From MGIIa-L1 sp002502605 (GTDB lineage: Archaea; Thermoplasmatota; Poseidoniia; Poseidoniales; Poseidoniaceae), in assembly GCA_943788295.1 (NCBI GenBank), contig CALSPS010000002.1:1-64000 (forward strand): 64,000 nt of DNA, written 5' to 3'. The notes under the pieces are model-generated. The model was not told the DNA's origin. It saw only the letters and a program-made list of their open reading frames with translations, and did not search any database. Both the position numbers and the translations under genes were made by a program. Positions 20,042 through 28,816 of this stretch are shown in pieces. The number at the start of each line of letters is the position of its first letter. Positions within the stretch are counted from its first letter, which is position 1.

Positions 20042-21727
20042 TCAAACTTGAGACACTTCATCTTCGGCCAAGGGCGGAAGCCCCTTCTTGGCACGGATGT
20101 AATCGGTGTAATTGCCGTAATAGACGGTGACAATCCCATCTTGTAATTCCCAGATGCGGTTGACCACTTGGTCGAGGAACCATCGATCGTGGGAGACCGT
20201 GATGAGGGAGCCTTCGTAGCCGATGAGCGCCTCTTCGAGCGTGTCTTTGGAATCCATGTCCAAGTGGTTCGTTGGTTCATCCATGAGCAGGAGGTTGTTT
20301 TCTTCCAGCAACAGCTTGAGAAGAGCAACACGCGCCCGTTCGCCACCCGAAAGTTGGGACAGTTTGGTGGTCACCTGTTCGCCCGAGAATTGGAATCGGC
20401 CTAATGCTGCACGAATATCACCGTAACTGAAATCTGGTCGCAATTTTTGGATCTGCTCGACGGCGTTCAGGTTGAAGTCGAGTGTTCCGTGGTCTTGATG
20501 GAAGTATCCGATCTCGGCGCCAGGCGCTAAATCACGGGTTCCACTGGTCAGCTTTTCATCACCGTTGATGAGTTTTAGAAGGGTGGTTTTTCCTTGTCCG
20601 TTTCCACCAACAATTCCGATTCGATCACCCTTTCGAACTTCTAAATCTTGATTGTTAAGCAGTGGGCGGTTGAGGCCTTCAAAGATCTTGGTGGCCCCGT
20701 CCATTTGGAGGACGTCCATGCTCGCCTTGTCGGTGGCTTCGAGTTGCAAAATCAGCGGCTTCCGCTTCTTCGGAACACGGGCTCTGAGGGCCTTGAGTTC
20801 CTTCTGCATCCGTTCGATCATCTTCTGTTTTGCAGAAATCGATTTGTCATATTTGTTGGCTCGCTTCATTTGCTTGAGCGCACCAGTGGTTGCTGCAATT
20901 TTCTTTTCCACGGTGTGAATCATGTCGCCAAGAGCGGCCTCTGTTGCAATCTTTTGGCGCAAGAACTGGCTGTAGTTCCCCTTCCAAGGCCATGCTCGGA
21001 GGTTGTCGACTTCAACGATTCGAGTGCAGACTTGGTCGAGGAAGTAACGGTCGTGGGACACGATGAGTTGTGCGCCCTTGAAATCTTTGAGAAAAGCCTC
21101 GAGCCATTCGGTGGTTTCAATGTCCAAGTGATTGGTTGGTTCGTCCAAGAACATCACATCGACGCCAGCAAGGCCGACCAGTTGGCGAGCCAACGCAAGT
21201 TTTGCCTTCTCTCCACCCGAGAGTTTGCTGACCTTCATGTCCATGGGGTGCTTGTCTAGGCCGAGTTTTGTGAGTGTGGCTTTTGCAATGCTGGCGATGT
21301 TGGCCACGTTTCCACCACCGCTTTCACCAAGGGTTTGCTGAAGTTCGCTGTACCGTTCCATGACGCTTTCCCAATCCCCATCGTAAAATGCAGGGTCGAT
21401 CATCTGTGCTTCAATGGCGGCAATTTCATCTTCGAGTTCTTGAAATTGACGTCCCTTGCGCCCAAGTTCTTGTTCGATGGTCGAATCGGGGTCGATGTCC
21501 CTAATTTGAGTCAGGTAGGCGATGCGAATACCGGGAGCGAATTGAATTTCACCAACGTCTTGTGATTGTTCACTGATGGTGTTGAGAAGCGTTGTTTTTC
21601 CTGCTCCATTATGGCCCACGATTCCGATGCGGTCACCATCTTGCACGAGCAAGTTAATGTCCACGAGCACATCGACTGGACCGAAACTTCGGTCGACTCC
21701 TTCGATGTTGATGAGTTCGCGTGCCAT
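20042..21727 (-). CDS. ABC-F family ATPase (ribosome-associated, EttA/Uup-like)
   Basis: 561 aa from ATG 21727, chosen because GGGGAG lies six bases upstream; the longer frame to 21787 has no such signal. There are two ABC cassettes on one chain and no transmembrane part. Walker A is GHNGAGKTTLL and GGNGQGKTTLL, the signatures are LSGGEKAKLALARQL and LSGGERARVALLKLL, and Walker B is FLDEPTNHLD and LMDEPTNHLD. A charged linker between the cassettes (lysine-rich, about residues 255-310) matches the P-site tRNA interaction motif of ABC-F proteins. Such proteins bind the ribosomal E site and act in translation regulation or rescue. There is no sign that it is part of a transporter. A weak TATA-like ATAAAC lies near 21760. 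Confidence 0.9.
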   Translation of the reverse strand: MARELINIEGVDRSFGPVDVLVDINLLVQDGDRIGIVGHNGAGKTTLLNTISEQSQDVGEIQFAPGIRIAYLTQIRDIDPDSTIEQELGRKGRQFQELEDEIAAIEAQMIDPAFYDGDWESVMERYSELQQTLGESGGGNVANIASIAKATLTKLGLDKHPMDMKVSKLSGGEKAKLALARQLVGLAGVDVMFLDEPTNHLDIETTEWLEAFLKDFKGAQLIVSHDRYFLDQVCTRIVEVDNLRAWPWKGNYSQFLRQKIATEAALGDMIHTVEKKIAATTGALKQMKRANKYDKSISAKQKMIERMQKELKALRARVPKKRKPLILQLEATDKASMDVLQMDGATKIFEGLNRPLLNNQDLEVRKGDRIGIVGGNGQGKTTLLKLINGDEKLTSGTRDLAPGAEIGYFHQDHGTLDFNLNAVEQIQKLRPDFSYGDIRAALGRFQFSGEQVTTKLSQLSGGERARVALLKLLLEENNLLLMDEPTNHLDMDSKDTLEEALIGYEGSLITVSHDRWFLDQVVNRIWELQDGIVTVYYGNYTDYIRAKKGLPPLAEDEVSQV

Positions 21728-21836
21728 GTTCTCCCCGTTGATGCCCTCAGTGCACCCCTCATAAACTCCATGGCATCGAACCCGCATCCATTTGGCCTTG
21801 CACTGGTTTATTCACCACCGCCGTTCATGGTGAGTT

Positions 21837-22094
21837 GTGGGCCGCAGACGATGGACGCCAGAGCGACAAAGGACGCTCAAAGAAGCGGACTGGATCGTTG
21901 GTTGGTTACGAGCGAACGGCCCATCTACGACCCGTGCTCTTACCCAAGCAATGGAACACGAAGGGATTGAACTTCGCGCTCATGTGTTGAACAAAGCACT
22001 TCGCAAGTCGCCATTCATTGTTCACGCCGGATACGAAATGGTTGATGGTGCATCCCTTAGCGTGTGGAAGTTTTCGCCAGGGGAAGAAGAGTGA
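21837..22094 (+). CDS. Small basic protein, possible winged-helix DNA-binding protein
   Basis: 85 aa. It starts at GTG 21837, with GGTGAG two bases upstream, and an in-frame TGA at 21831 excludes an earlier start. The sequence WIVGWLRANGPSTTRALTQAM...VLNKALRKSPFIVHAG reads like a helix-turn-helix followed by a wing, ending LSVWKFSPGEEE. It stands alone on the plus strand between two minus-strand genes and converges on the small membrane protein, ending four bases from that gene's stop. Function as a transcription regulator is inferred from the helical pattern only. Confidence 0.55.
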   Translation: MGRRRWTPERQRTLKEADWIVGWLRANGPSTTRALTQAMEHEGIELRAHVLNKALRKSPFIVHAGYEMVDGASLSVWKFSPGEEE

Positions 22095-22097
22095 TCT

Positions 22098-22430
22098 TCA
22101 ATCGAATTGAGTAAAGACGCTTGCTCTTCCTTTTCGTTCAAGCAGAGCGCGTTTGTATTCGTGTTCAATTCTTTTTCGTTCGGCGAGTTCACTGCGCATG
22201 TTTGGTGAAGATGCGACACAGACAATCAGCCCTAACACTGCACCAGATGGGACACTCATCAGCAGGGGAATCCCCAAGATCGCCGTATTGAGCACACCAA
22301 CAATGAGCCCTACGCTTGCCGCAATTGCGAATGGTTTGTGAACTATTTTTGGCACGATTGGCGGTGCCTTTCTTGGTTTGGATAAATCAATGCTGACCGA
22401 GGAGGCTTTGTTTTGTTCGGTAGCAATCAT
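22098..22430 (-). CDS. Small two-helix membrane protein
   Basis: 110 aa. A basic N-terminus (KPRKAPPIVPKIVHK) leads into two adjacent hydrophobic segments (FAIAASVGLIVGVLNTAIL and LMSVPSGAVLGLIVCVAS) and then a charged helical C-terminus (RSELAERKRIEHEYKRALLERK) likely in the cytoplasm. A strong TATA box about 29 bases upstream of ATG 22430 supports the start and a leaderless transcript. I do not recognise a family. Confidence 0.65.
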   Translation of the reverse strand: MIATEQNKASSVSIDLSKPRKAPPIVPKIVHKPFAIAASVGLIVGVLNTAILGIPLLMSVPSGAVLGLIVCVASSPNMRSELAERKRIEHEYKRALLERKGRASVFTQFD

Positions 22431-22453
22431 TGAACTTCAGTTTTCGCGGCGGG

Positions 22454-22464
22454 TTATATATTAA
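22454..22464 (-). promoter_or_regulatory. Archaeal TATA box for the 110-aa membrane protein gene
   Basis: On the minus strand the sequence reads TTAATATATAA, centred 29 bases before ATG 22430. This is the spacing expected when transcription starts at or next to the start codon. Confidence 0.65.
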
Positions 22465-22551
22465 TCGCCGAATGTAACCTTTACGGGGGAAAAACAGCGT
22501 AAAACGCTCTAAACCGGGATCATAATCCGGTGTTGGTTCACGAAACCGTCA

Positions 22552-24474
22552 TCAAATTGCTTTGATTGCTTCTTCATGGTGTGCCAAGAGGTTTCGCAGT
22601 TTGACCTTCATCGACGGTGTGAGCATGTCGTTGTCAGTGGTCCACTCAACTGGATCGAGGATCAAAGTTGCGGCAACTTCGTAGCCCTTCCATGCGGGGG
22701 CTTTCATGCTGTTTGCTTTCAATTCAGCAAGCAACCAGTCGTTCACTTCCTTTCGAGCACAGATGTCAGCATTGCTGCCAGACACATCAACACCTGCAGC
22801 CTTCAAAGCAGGCTTCAAGCTGTCCATATTTGGATGAACCACGAGGTATGTTCTGAGCATGTTTCGTCCATCGAGCACTGCTTGCTCAACGAAGGGTGAG
22901 AGCTTGAGGTTTTCTTCCAATGGTGCAGGAGAAACATACTTTCCATTTTCAAGTTTGAATTGACTCTTGACTCGACCTGTGATGGCCAAGAACTCACCGT
23001 TGAGTTTGCCGAGGTCACCGGTTCTGAAGACACCGGGTTCAATGATCACTTCATTGGTGGCTTCCTCGTTATTCCAGTACCCCATCATCACGTTCGGACC
23101 ATGAACAATAATTTCGCCTTCATCAGGTCGCTCAGGGTCGTCCCATGCATCGGTATCGATGGTCACCTTCACACCGTTAGCAACACGGCCGACGCATCGG
23201 AGTTTCGAGGTCCCTGGCCCAGCCCAGCCGTTGGCGGCCACGAGCGGGGATGTTTCAGTAAGTCCGTAGCCCTCATAGCAACTGAACCCGACCATCTGAA
23301 TGAATTCAGCAACGTCAGGTGAAAGCGCAGCAGCGCCCGACATACAGAATCGAATGTTTCCACCGAATCGAGCACGGACCTTTGACCAAATGACCTTGTC
23401 ATAGAACTTGTCAAGAGCGCCCTTTGGGGGGACTGCGTCACACTCAACGCCAGCCTTGGCAATGCGCTTTGAAGCGTGCTTGCGTGCCTTTCCGGAAAGG
23501 AATCGCTTGACTGGTGATGAAGCAAATTGACTGTTCACTCGATCGTAGAACTTGTTCCAAACCCGTGGGACCGCGAGAAGAACTGCAGGCTTAATTTCGA
23601 TGCATTCGTCAGCGATGCGAGTCAAGTCCGAAATCAAGTTGATGTGGACTCCACAGCGGATCATCCAGTGCAGGTCAAAGGTGCTTCCAAACGAGTGGGC
23701 CCAAGGAAGGAAAGCAGCGTTTTTATCGCCGACATAGACCTTGAACGCTGATTGGACACAGAGGATGTTGGAGAGTGTGTTCCAGTTGCTCAACATGACA
23801 CCTTTGGGGTTTCCAGTGGTTCCCGATGTGTAAATGAGGGTGTTGAGTGCAAACGGGTCGTCTGCAATTTCGAATGTGTTTTCAGATGAACGGCCAGCAG
23901 CAACGAAATCAGTCCAGTTGTGAACAGCGATGCCTTCAGGTGGCTCTTCATTTGCGGGCTCTTCACCCATCAACAAGATTCCAGCCTTTGGCCAAGCGCT
24001 TGCTTCTGAAGGAAGGTGTTCAACGAGTTTGTCGAGCACGCCGGTGTTTGCCACTGCGAGAAGGGTTGGTGTGGAATCATTGAGGATGTAGGCCCACTCT
24101 GCACCGTGCTGGTGTGTGTACATGGCGGTGTATGCTGCGCCAATGGCGTTTGTACCGTAGGAGATGGCAGCCCATTCGACGCTGTTGTCGAGGATCATGG
24201 CGACACGGTCTCCGGTTGAAACACCCAAATCTGCGAGGCGTTGTCCGACAGCAGTCGACAAACTTCCAAACTCGTCGTAGGTCAAGTGAGTGCGCGGCAT
24301 GCCCTTTTCTGGAATGTAACCAAAGCATTGGTTCGAGCCAAATCGCTCGACGCTGGTCATCAACATTTGGTACAATGTTCGTGGATCGTCGCCTTCTGGC
24401 TGCTTCCATTGTCGGTCGTCCGGTTGTCGTTCCCAAGCCATCTGCGGTTCTGCCATGAACAGTAAGTGTTGCAT
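22552..24474 (-). CDS. fadD: Long-chain fatty acid-CoA ligase (AMP-forming acyl-CoA synthetase)
   Basis: 640 aa, or 634 aa from the alternative ATG 24456; neither start has a clear ribosome-binding site. ANL-superfamily motifs are present: P-loop-like LIYTSGTTGNPKGVMLS near residue 217, GYGLTETSP near 405, YWNNEEATNE, and ITGRVKSQFKLENGKYVSPAP near 520 containing the hinge and catalytic lysine region. The length and the ITGRxK-F-KLxNGKYVxP pattern fit long-chain acyl-CoA synthetases. It activates fatty acids with ATP and CoA for beta-oxidation or lipid remodelling, fitting the acyl-CoA mutase and the HdrD-like oxidoreductase elsewhere in the window. It is preceded on the same strand by the SMUG-type glycosylase gene, 36 bases upstream. 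Confidence 0.9.
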   Translation of the reverse strand: MQHLLFMAEPQMAWERQPDDRQWKQPEGDDPRTLYQMLMTSVERFGSNQCFGYIPEKGMPRTHLTYDEFGSLSTAVGQRLADLGVSTGDRVAMILDNSVEWAAISYGTNAIGAAYTAMYTHQHGAEWAYILNDSTPTLLAVANTGVLDKLVEHLPSEASAWPKAGILLMGEEPANEEPPEGIAVHNWTDFVAAGRSSENTFEIADDPFALNTLIYTSGTTGNPKGVMLSNWNTLSNILCVQSAFKVYVGDKNAAFLPWAHSFGSTFDLHWMIRCGVHINLISDLTRIADECIEIKPAVLLAVPRVWNKFYDRVNSQFASSPVKRFLSGKARKHASKRIAKAGVECDAVPPKGALDKFYDKVIWSKVRARFGGNIRFCMSGAAALSPDVAEFIQMVGFSCYEGYGLTETSPLVAANGWAGPGTSKLRCVGRVANGVKVTIDTDAWDDPERPDEGEIIVHGPNVMMGYWNNEEATNEVIIEPGVFRTGDLGKLNGEFLAITGRVKSQFKLENGKYVSPAPLEENLKLSPFVEQAVLDGRNMLRTYLVVHPNMDSLKPALKAAGVDVSGSNADICARKEVNDWLLAELKANSMKAPAWKGYEVAATLILDPVEWTTDNDMLTPSMKVKLRNLLAHHEEAIKAI

Positions 24475-24510
24475 TAAGCACTTGAAAGGTTCGCCGGTTT
24501 GGCATGAACA

Positions 24511-25287
24511 TCAGCAACCATTCCGCTGAAGACACGCCACGACATTTGCACGCCAATCAGCTCCCTTGTTTTTGTTCGCCAGCGGGCTAGCAGGGCTTGG
24601 ATGCCAGCATGTATCAATGGTGATTTTCCGCCCATTCCGAGATTGCCCTGGGCCTTTTTTTCCGGCTGCAAAGGCTTTCCTTGCTCTTTGTTCAGCGTAT
24701 TTTCCAATGCCGATGATGTGGGTGATGCCAAGGATGTCCACCACTTCTCTGAGGTGCTCGTCGCACGCTTCAAGCACTGGAGCAATCACCGCAGCAGGCA
24801 CATTGTTGGGTGTGATGTTTTGTCCACGTTCGCCCAATAACAAGAGCGGGCAATGGTTGACGACAAAGAGATGCTCAAAGGTTGCCTTGGCCGATCCGTA
24901 ATGCTCTTCCATAAGGTTCCAGATGCGGGTGCCTGAAACTTCTTGGCGTTCAAGCGCCATGCCTTCTATGGGTCGCTTTGGGTGAGCATTCGCCGGCGTC
25001 TCAAGGTTTCGAGCTTCAATTTCTAAGAAGTCACGAGCGACCTCTGTGGCACCAAACGGTACGCCTGTCTGGGCCATGCCCCACGGGCCGGGGTTCATGC
25101 CGAGCAGCAGCGTTGTAGCACCGAGGCCGCCCCACTTTTCGAGGTATTGCACATGGTGAGGCCAGGCGTAATCCAAGGGGTTTGTCGCATGAGCCACTTC
25201 GGAGTTGCCCTCTATTTTCTTGATGGCCTGATCGCACTTTGATGAGAGGGTTTGGGCGGACACAATCAATGCTTCAACAGTGTCCAT
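24511..25287 (-). CDS. SMUG1-type uracil-DNA glycosylase
   Basis: 258 aa. It carries the SMUG1 hallmark GMNPGPWGMAQTGVPFG near residues 83-99, with the catalytic-loop asparagine after GM, and the C-terminal loop HPSPASPLANKN near 228, matching the HPSPRNP-type motif of the family. This enzyme removes uracil and oxidised pyrimidines from DNA in base excision repair. SMUG1 proteins are best known from animals and some bacteria, so this is a notable choice for an archaeon. It lies between a radical SAM gene and the acyl-CoA ligase on the same strand. MutY near 63 kb is a second base-excision glycosylase in the window. Confidence 0.88.
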   Translation of the reverse strand: MDTVEALIVSAQTLSSKCDQAIKKIEGNSEVAHATNPLDYAWPHHVQYLEKWGGLGATTLLLGMNPGPWGMAQTGVPFGATEVARDFLEIEARNLETPANAHPKRPIEGMALERQEVSGTRIWNLMEEHYGSAKATFEHLFVVNHCPLLLLGERGQNITPNNVPAAVIAPVLEACDEHLREVVDILGITHIIGIGKYAEQRARKAFAAGKKGPGQSRNGRKITIDTCWHPSPASPLANKNKGADWRANVVACLQRNGC

Positions 25288-25395
25288 GCCGCACCTATGA
25301 TGGGTGCCTTACATGATTCTATTGAACACCCACCTTGCCTTGACAAGAAGGGTCGCCAATGAGCGCAAAGGGGAACGCAGTGATGCGACAGTGAA

Positions 25396-25539
25396 TCACT
25401 CTTCATCTTCTCTGCGTATGGCAATAAGCAAGCCAACGGCGATTGTTGCAGTCGCTCCAATCATGCTCACCGCAGGAATTGTTTGGTTTAGGCTGACAAA
25501 TTTGTCCCTATTTTGAAAAGTAGACTGAGAACTCATCAT
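25396..25539 (-). CDS. Small single-pass membrane protein
   Basis: About 47 aa from ATG 25539 (or 25536), overlapping the end of the radical SAM gene by about 30 bases in another frame. After a polar N-terminus it has one hydrophobic stretch (VSMIGATATIAVGLLIAI) and ends RREDEE, as in a single-pass protein with a charged tail. The purine-rich GGATTGGA before the ATG is a weak ribosome-binding site. It may be a chance ORF. Confidence 0.4.
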   Translation of the reverse strand: MMSSQSTFQNRDKFVSLNQTIPAVSMIGATATIAVGLLIAIRREDEE

Positions 25540-27280
25540 TCCAATCCACAGAACTCTGTTTGAACCAATCTGCTGCTGTTTCAAAGGGTGCTCTTCCTTT
25601 GGATGTCTGCTTTGCTCGTTGGCTGATCAGCTTCCAAGCGGTTTTTTCACCGATTCCTGGAATGGCTTCAAGTTGCTTTTGCGTCATGGTTTGGTGATCG
25701 AGATGAATTTCAACCCCGGTGATTGATCGTGCACCATGGCCTGTGATCACGATGTTCGATTGAGTTTCCAAAGGAATGTGGTATTCGACCCCTATCAAGA
25801 TTGGATAAGCGCCGATTTGACGGCCGAACGTGATGCCCGCTTTTCCTCGAGATGCGTCCGCAGTGTGCGCTTCGCCAAGATGGGCTGGAAGCCTTGTTCG
25901 TCCGTCATGTGCCTCCCAATGCACATCGGATAGGATATTACCCAAAGGGAATAATTCCTTCAACAGGGGCCCATCGATGGTGTCTCGTACGTTGGTTTTG
26001 AAGGAACTGAACTGTTCGGGAGGGATGTCTTGGAAACCTTCACCCTCGACCTGTCGAATGTTGATGCGGCGCAAAAGTAACCCCTCTCGGCGAATGTCAT
26101 GGAGCAGATCGAGGTTCATTTGGTAAGTTTCCTTTGATTCTCCGTTAAGGCCTGCGATGAAGTTGAGGCCAGGCAGTAACTTGGGCAGGCCACGTTCACC
26201 TCGAACCCGACCATGCTTGTTGATCAAGCGAATCGCCGATTTGAGTTGGTCTGGATCGCAATTGAGCCAGTTCGCTTCGTGCACACTTGGGTCGGCAGAC
26301 TCAAGACCAAATGAAAGCACAGCACCGTCAGAAAGCGTTTCAACAAGAGTCTTGGTGATTTCCTCAGACGGTTCGAGATGTTCTGCAATGATCGAGGGGT
26401 TGCCGTTGTCTGTATGAAGCACACCCAGCCGCTCATCATCGCGTAAGCCATGCAACAAGCGGGCAATGGGTTCTGGGTTTGGCACTGGATATTCGAGTTC
26501 TCGAACTCCATCTGCCATGTAGGTGTATGTGTCTGTCATGCCTCCAAGGCGCACATGGTGGACGCCAGCATCATGAGCAAGGCGCACTTCTTTGATGATG
26601 TCCTCAGGTGTTCGCCAAATGGGAATCCCCTTTTTGGGTTCAATGCAAAACTTGCACCCTCGCTTGTAACGTACGCATCCTTGGTACACTTCCACTTCGT
26701 ATGTGAGCGGTCCTGGCCTTTTCTCGCTTCCAAGATCTGGATGGTCCGTTACCGCTTTACTTGACGCTCCAGCCTGTGCCCATTCTGTCCATTGTTCAGC
26801 AGTGCGGCGTTGGTGTGACCACGTTCCGGTGTGAAGGTAAGCATGGAGCGTTGCATCTGTGTCTTGAAGCGCCAAGAACAGATTCGCTCGAAGCGGGGAC
26901 CAACCTTGCTGCTTCCATCCACGAATCGCCCAACCACCGAACAAGGCTGGTGTTGCTGATGGAAGGTTTCGGATGATTTCCCGGGTTTCTTTGAGAGAGA
27001 TGGGTGTGCCACGGAGGTAGCGGCCTGGTACAACCGCCCCGGCAATGCATGCAAGTCCAGCAGCCTTCGCTAGGCGCTGGTGCGCAGCCTCTTCGCCATG
27101 TTCACGAATGTACATCCGCCAAGCATCGATTGTTGTGTACTCATAGGCGATGTTTGCTCGCTCCAACACTCCACAGAGGTAGCGAATGTGAAAACCGACA
27201 TAGGGTGGAACACCGAAGGCTGCAGGCTCATCTTCGTAGCCATCAATAACGAGCCAAGCGGGTTCATGCGACTCGGCCAT
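25508..27280 (-). CDS. Radical SAM protein with C-terminal helix-hairpin-helix (COG1031-like)
   Basis: 590 aa from ATG 27280, preferred over TTG 27289. The cluster motif near residue 197 is CVRYKRGCKFC, a C-x6-C-x2-C spacing rather than the standard C-x3-C-x2-C, followed by GVHHVRLGGMTD. The C-terminus has a helix-hairpin-helix (LEAIPGIGEKTAWKLISQR) typical of nucleic-acid binding. This architecture matches archaeal COG1031 proteins (radical SAM with C-terminal HhH), whose substrate is unknown; tRNA or DNA modification is a guess. The gene starts 27 bases after the Csl4-RRM gene stops, in a run with RNA-related genes, which favours an RNA substrate. Confidence 0.82.
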   Translation of the reverse strand: MAESHEPAWLVIDGYEDEPAAFGVPPYVGFHIRYLCGVLERANIAYEYTTIDAWRMYIREHGEEAAHQRLAKAAGLACIAGAVVPGRYLRGTPISLKETREIIRNLPSATPALFGGWAIRGWKQQGWSPLRANLFLALQDTDATLHAYLHTGTWSHQRRTAEQWTEWAQAGASSKAVTDHPDLGSEKRPGPLTYEVEVYQGCVRYKRGCKFCIEPKKGIPIWRTPEDIIKEVRLAHDAGVHHVRLGGMTDTYTYMADGVRELEYPVPNPEPIARLLHGLRDDERLGVLHTDNGNPSIIAEHLEPSEEITKTLVETLSDGAVLSFGLESADPSVHEANWLNCDPDQLKSAIRLINKHGRVRGERGLPKLLPGLNFIAGLNGESKETYQMNLDLLHDIRREGLLLRRINIRQVEGEGFQDIPPEQFSSFKTNVRDTIDGPLLKELFPLGNILSDVHWEAHDGRTRLPAHLGEAHTADASRGKAGITFGRQIGAYPILIGVEYHIPLETQSNIVITGHGARSITGVEIHLDHQTMTQKQLEAIPGIGEKTAWKLISQRAKQTSKGRAPFETAADWFKQSSVDWNDEFSVYFSK

Positions 27281-27306
27281 AGTGACCAACCCGCGCTAAG
27301 TGGTCT

Positions 27307-28716
27307 TCAATCCTTCTTGGGGCGGCGGCGAGGTCGGCGCTTCTTACTGTCTTCTTCCTCTTCGCGCATGGCTTGAAGTTCACGGTTGGTTTTACCACCG
27401 GATTGGGCAGGTTTTCCACCTTTTCCGCCTTTCTTGCCACCCTGTGAGACATCGACCTTGATCTTTCGACCAAGCAGTTCAGTGCCGTTGAGTTTTGCAA
27501 CAATTGCTTCACCCTGATCCATCTCCTTCACGAATGCGAAGGCGAATCCTTTGGGTTTTCCAGCGTTATCGGTTGCCATCACGAGTTCAGTGATGGTCGC
27601 AACGCCTTCAAACAGTGCTTTGAGTTGATCTTCAGTGGCTTTGAATGGGAGGTTGCCAACATAGAGTTTGAGACCTTCAGGGTCCTTTCGCTTCTCACGC
27701 TTGCCCTTCTTATCATCGCTGTCTGCATCACGAACACCGATGCGGCGCCCGTTGATCTTGTGCTTGTCCAACTTGGCAATTGCAGCATCAGCGTGTGCTT
27801 TTTCGCTGTAGGTGACGAATCCGAAGCCACGGTTTACGCCGTTGTCATCGGTGAGGACAATGCAATCCGTCATGTCGCCGTGCTCAGCAAAGAGCGCTCT
27901 GAGTTCTTCAGTGCCGACTTCTCGGGGTAGTCCTCCAACAAACAATCGGCAACCAGGTGCGTTGCGTGGGCGTCGACCTTTGCCGCCGCTTTCGCCTTCG
28001 AATCGGAAGTAGGTACGTTCTCGTCCATCTTCGCGAACATCAGCTGCAATGAATGTAGCCCGACCTGCTGGTCCTTTGCCAAACATGGCTTCAGCGGCAG
28101 CGCCCCAGCGCTTTCCAGCGTTGTTGAGGGTGCTTGCGCCTTGTTCGAGTTCAGCCCATCCAGCACCGTAGTTGTCGGCAAGGGCACGGTAGGATTGGAA
28201 TCCACATGAAGGGCATTGAACGTTCCAATCACCATCGAGGTGTGGAAGCAAGGTGTCGCCACATGGAGGGCAAATGGCATGGAGCACACCGCAGTCATCT
28301 CTGTCTCGGAATGAAATTCGGAGCACAGGTGAGGTTTCCTTCACTTCTGCTCTGCACACATCACGACGTCGGACAGCGTCTGCAGTTTGATGCATGTAGC
28401 GATCCACGATGTTCGTGACATGGAATTGACCGTAGAGGTACTCGGGCAGCACACTTCCAGGCTTCCCTTCGATGCAGATGACCTGTGCCTCTCCGTTCTT
28501 TTCGTTGAGTTTAACAATTTCACAAAGCACAGTATCGCCGATTTCAGGAGTGACAACGGCCTTTGCAGCCGTGACCGTACCGATGCCATCGTTGATGGAA
28601 AACGCACCAATTGCAGTGGCCACAATGCGGCCATCAACTTCAATTGTTCCTTCTCCAGCCTCGCATTCTGCGGTGCTGGATACATTCATTCCTGGGGTGA
28701 CGAGGCTCGGCGTCAT
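27307..28716 (-). CDS. csl4: Exosome Csl4-like protein fused to two RRM domains
   Basis: 469 aa from ATG 28716, which has GGA nine bases upstream; ATG 28725 is an alternative. Residues about 1-170 match archaeal Csl4: an N-terminal domain (GMNVSSTAECEAGEG then VDGRIVATAIG), an S1-type barrel (GDTVLCEIVKLNEKNGEAQV) and a zinc ribbon CPPC...CPSC near 148-170. Two RNA-recognition motifs follow, near 254-330 (RLFVGGLPREV with RNP1 RGFGFVTY) and 348-425 (KLYVGNLPFKA with KGFAFAFV). The tail is rich in glycine, lysine and arginine. Csl4 caps the archaeal RNA exosome and recruits substrates and DnaG, and the added RRMs would increase RNA binding. It lies in a run with a METTL5-like methyltransferase gene. 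The fusion is unusual for archaea. Confidence 0.88.
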   Translation of the reverse strand: MTPSLVTPGMNVSSTAECEAGEGTIEVDGRIVATAIGAFSINDGIGTVTAAKAVVTPEIGDTVLCEIVKLNEKNGEAQVICIEGKPGSVLPEYLYGQFHVTNIVDRYMHQTADAVRRRDVCRAEVKETSPVLRISFRDRDDCGVLHAICPPCGDTLLPHLDGDWNVQCPSCGFQSYRALADNYGAGWAELEQGASTLNNAGKRWGAAAEAMFGKGPAGRATFIAADVREDGRERTYFRFEGESGGKGRRPRNAPGCRLFVGGLPREVGTEELRALFAEHGDMTDCIVLTDDNGVNRGFGFVTYSEKAHADAAIAKLDKHKINGRRIGVRDADSDDKKGKREKRKDPEGLKLYVGNLPFKATEDQLKALFEGVATITELVMATDNAGKPKGFAFAFVKEMDQGEAIVAKLNGTELLGRKIKVDVSQGGKKGGKGGKPAQSGGKTNRELQAMREEEEDSKKRRPRRRPKKD

Positions 28717-28816
28717 GTGATTCATTCCTTTGCAAACATGGCCTGAGGTAGGTCGCATGCTGTTTCGCGTGGTTGAAGGGGTGGGCCGTCCCCTTTTCAA
28801 CCCCTCATACGAGGGT

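Noticed and set aside
22512..22532. Imperfect inverted repeat around ACCGGGAT-CATA-ATCCGGT beyond the acyl-CoA ligase stop
   Set aside because: It could be a transcript-end hairpin, but the stem has a bulge and there is no T run, so it is not called as a terminator.
27080..27376. Plus-strand ORF opposite the start of the radical SAM gene
   Set aside because: Antisense shadow of two well-supported genes; no start signal or domain.
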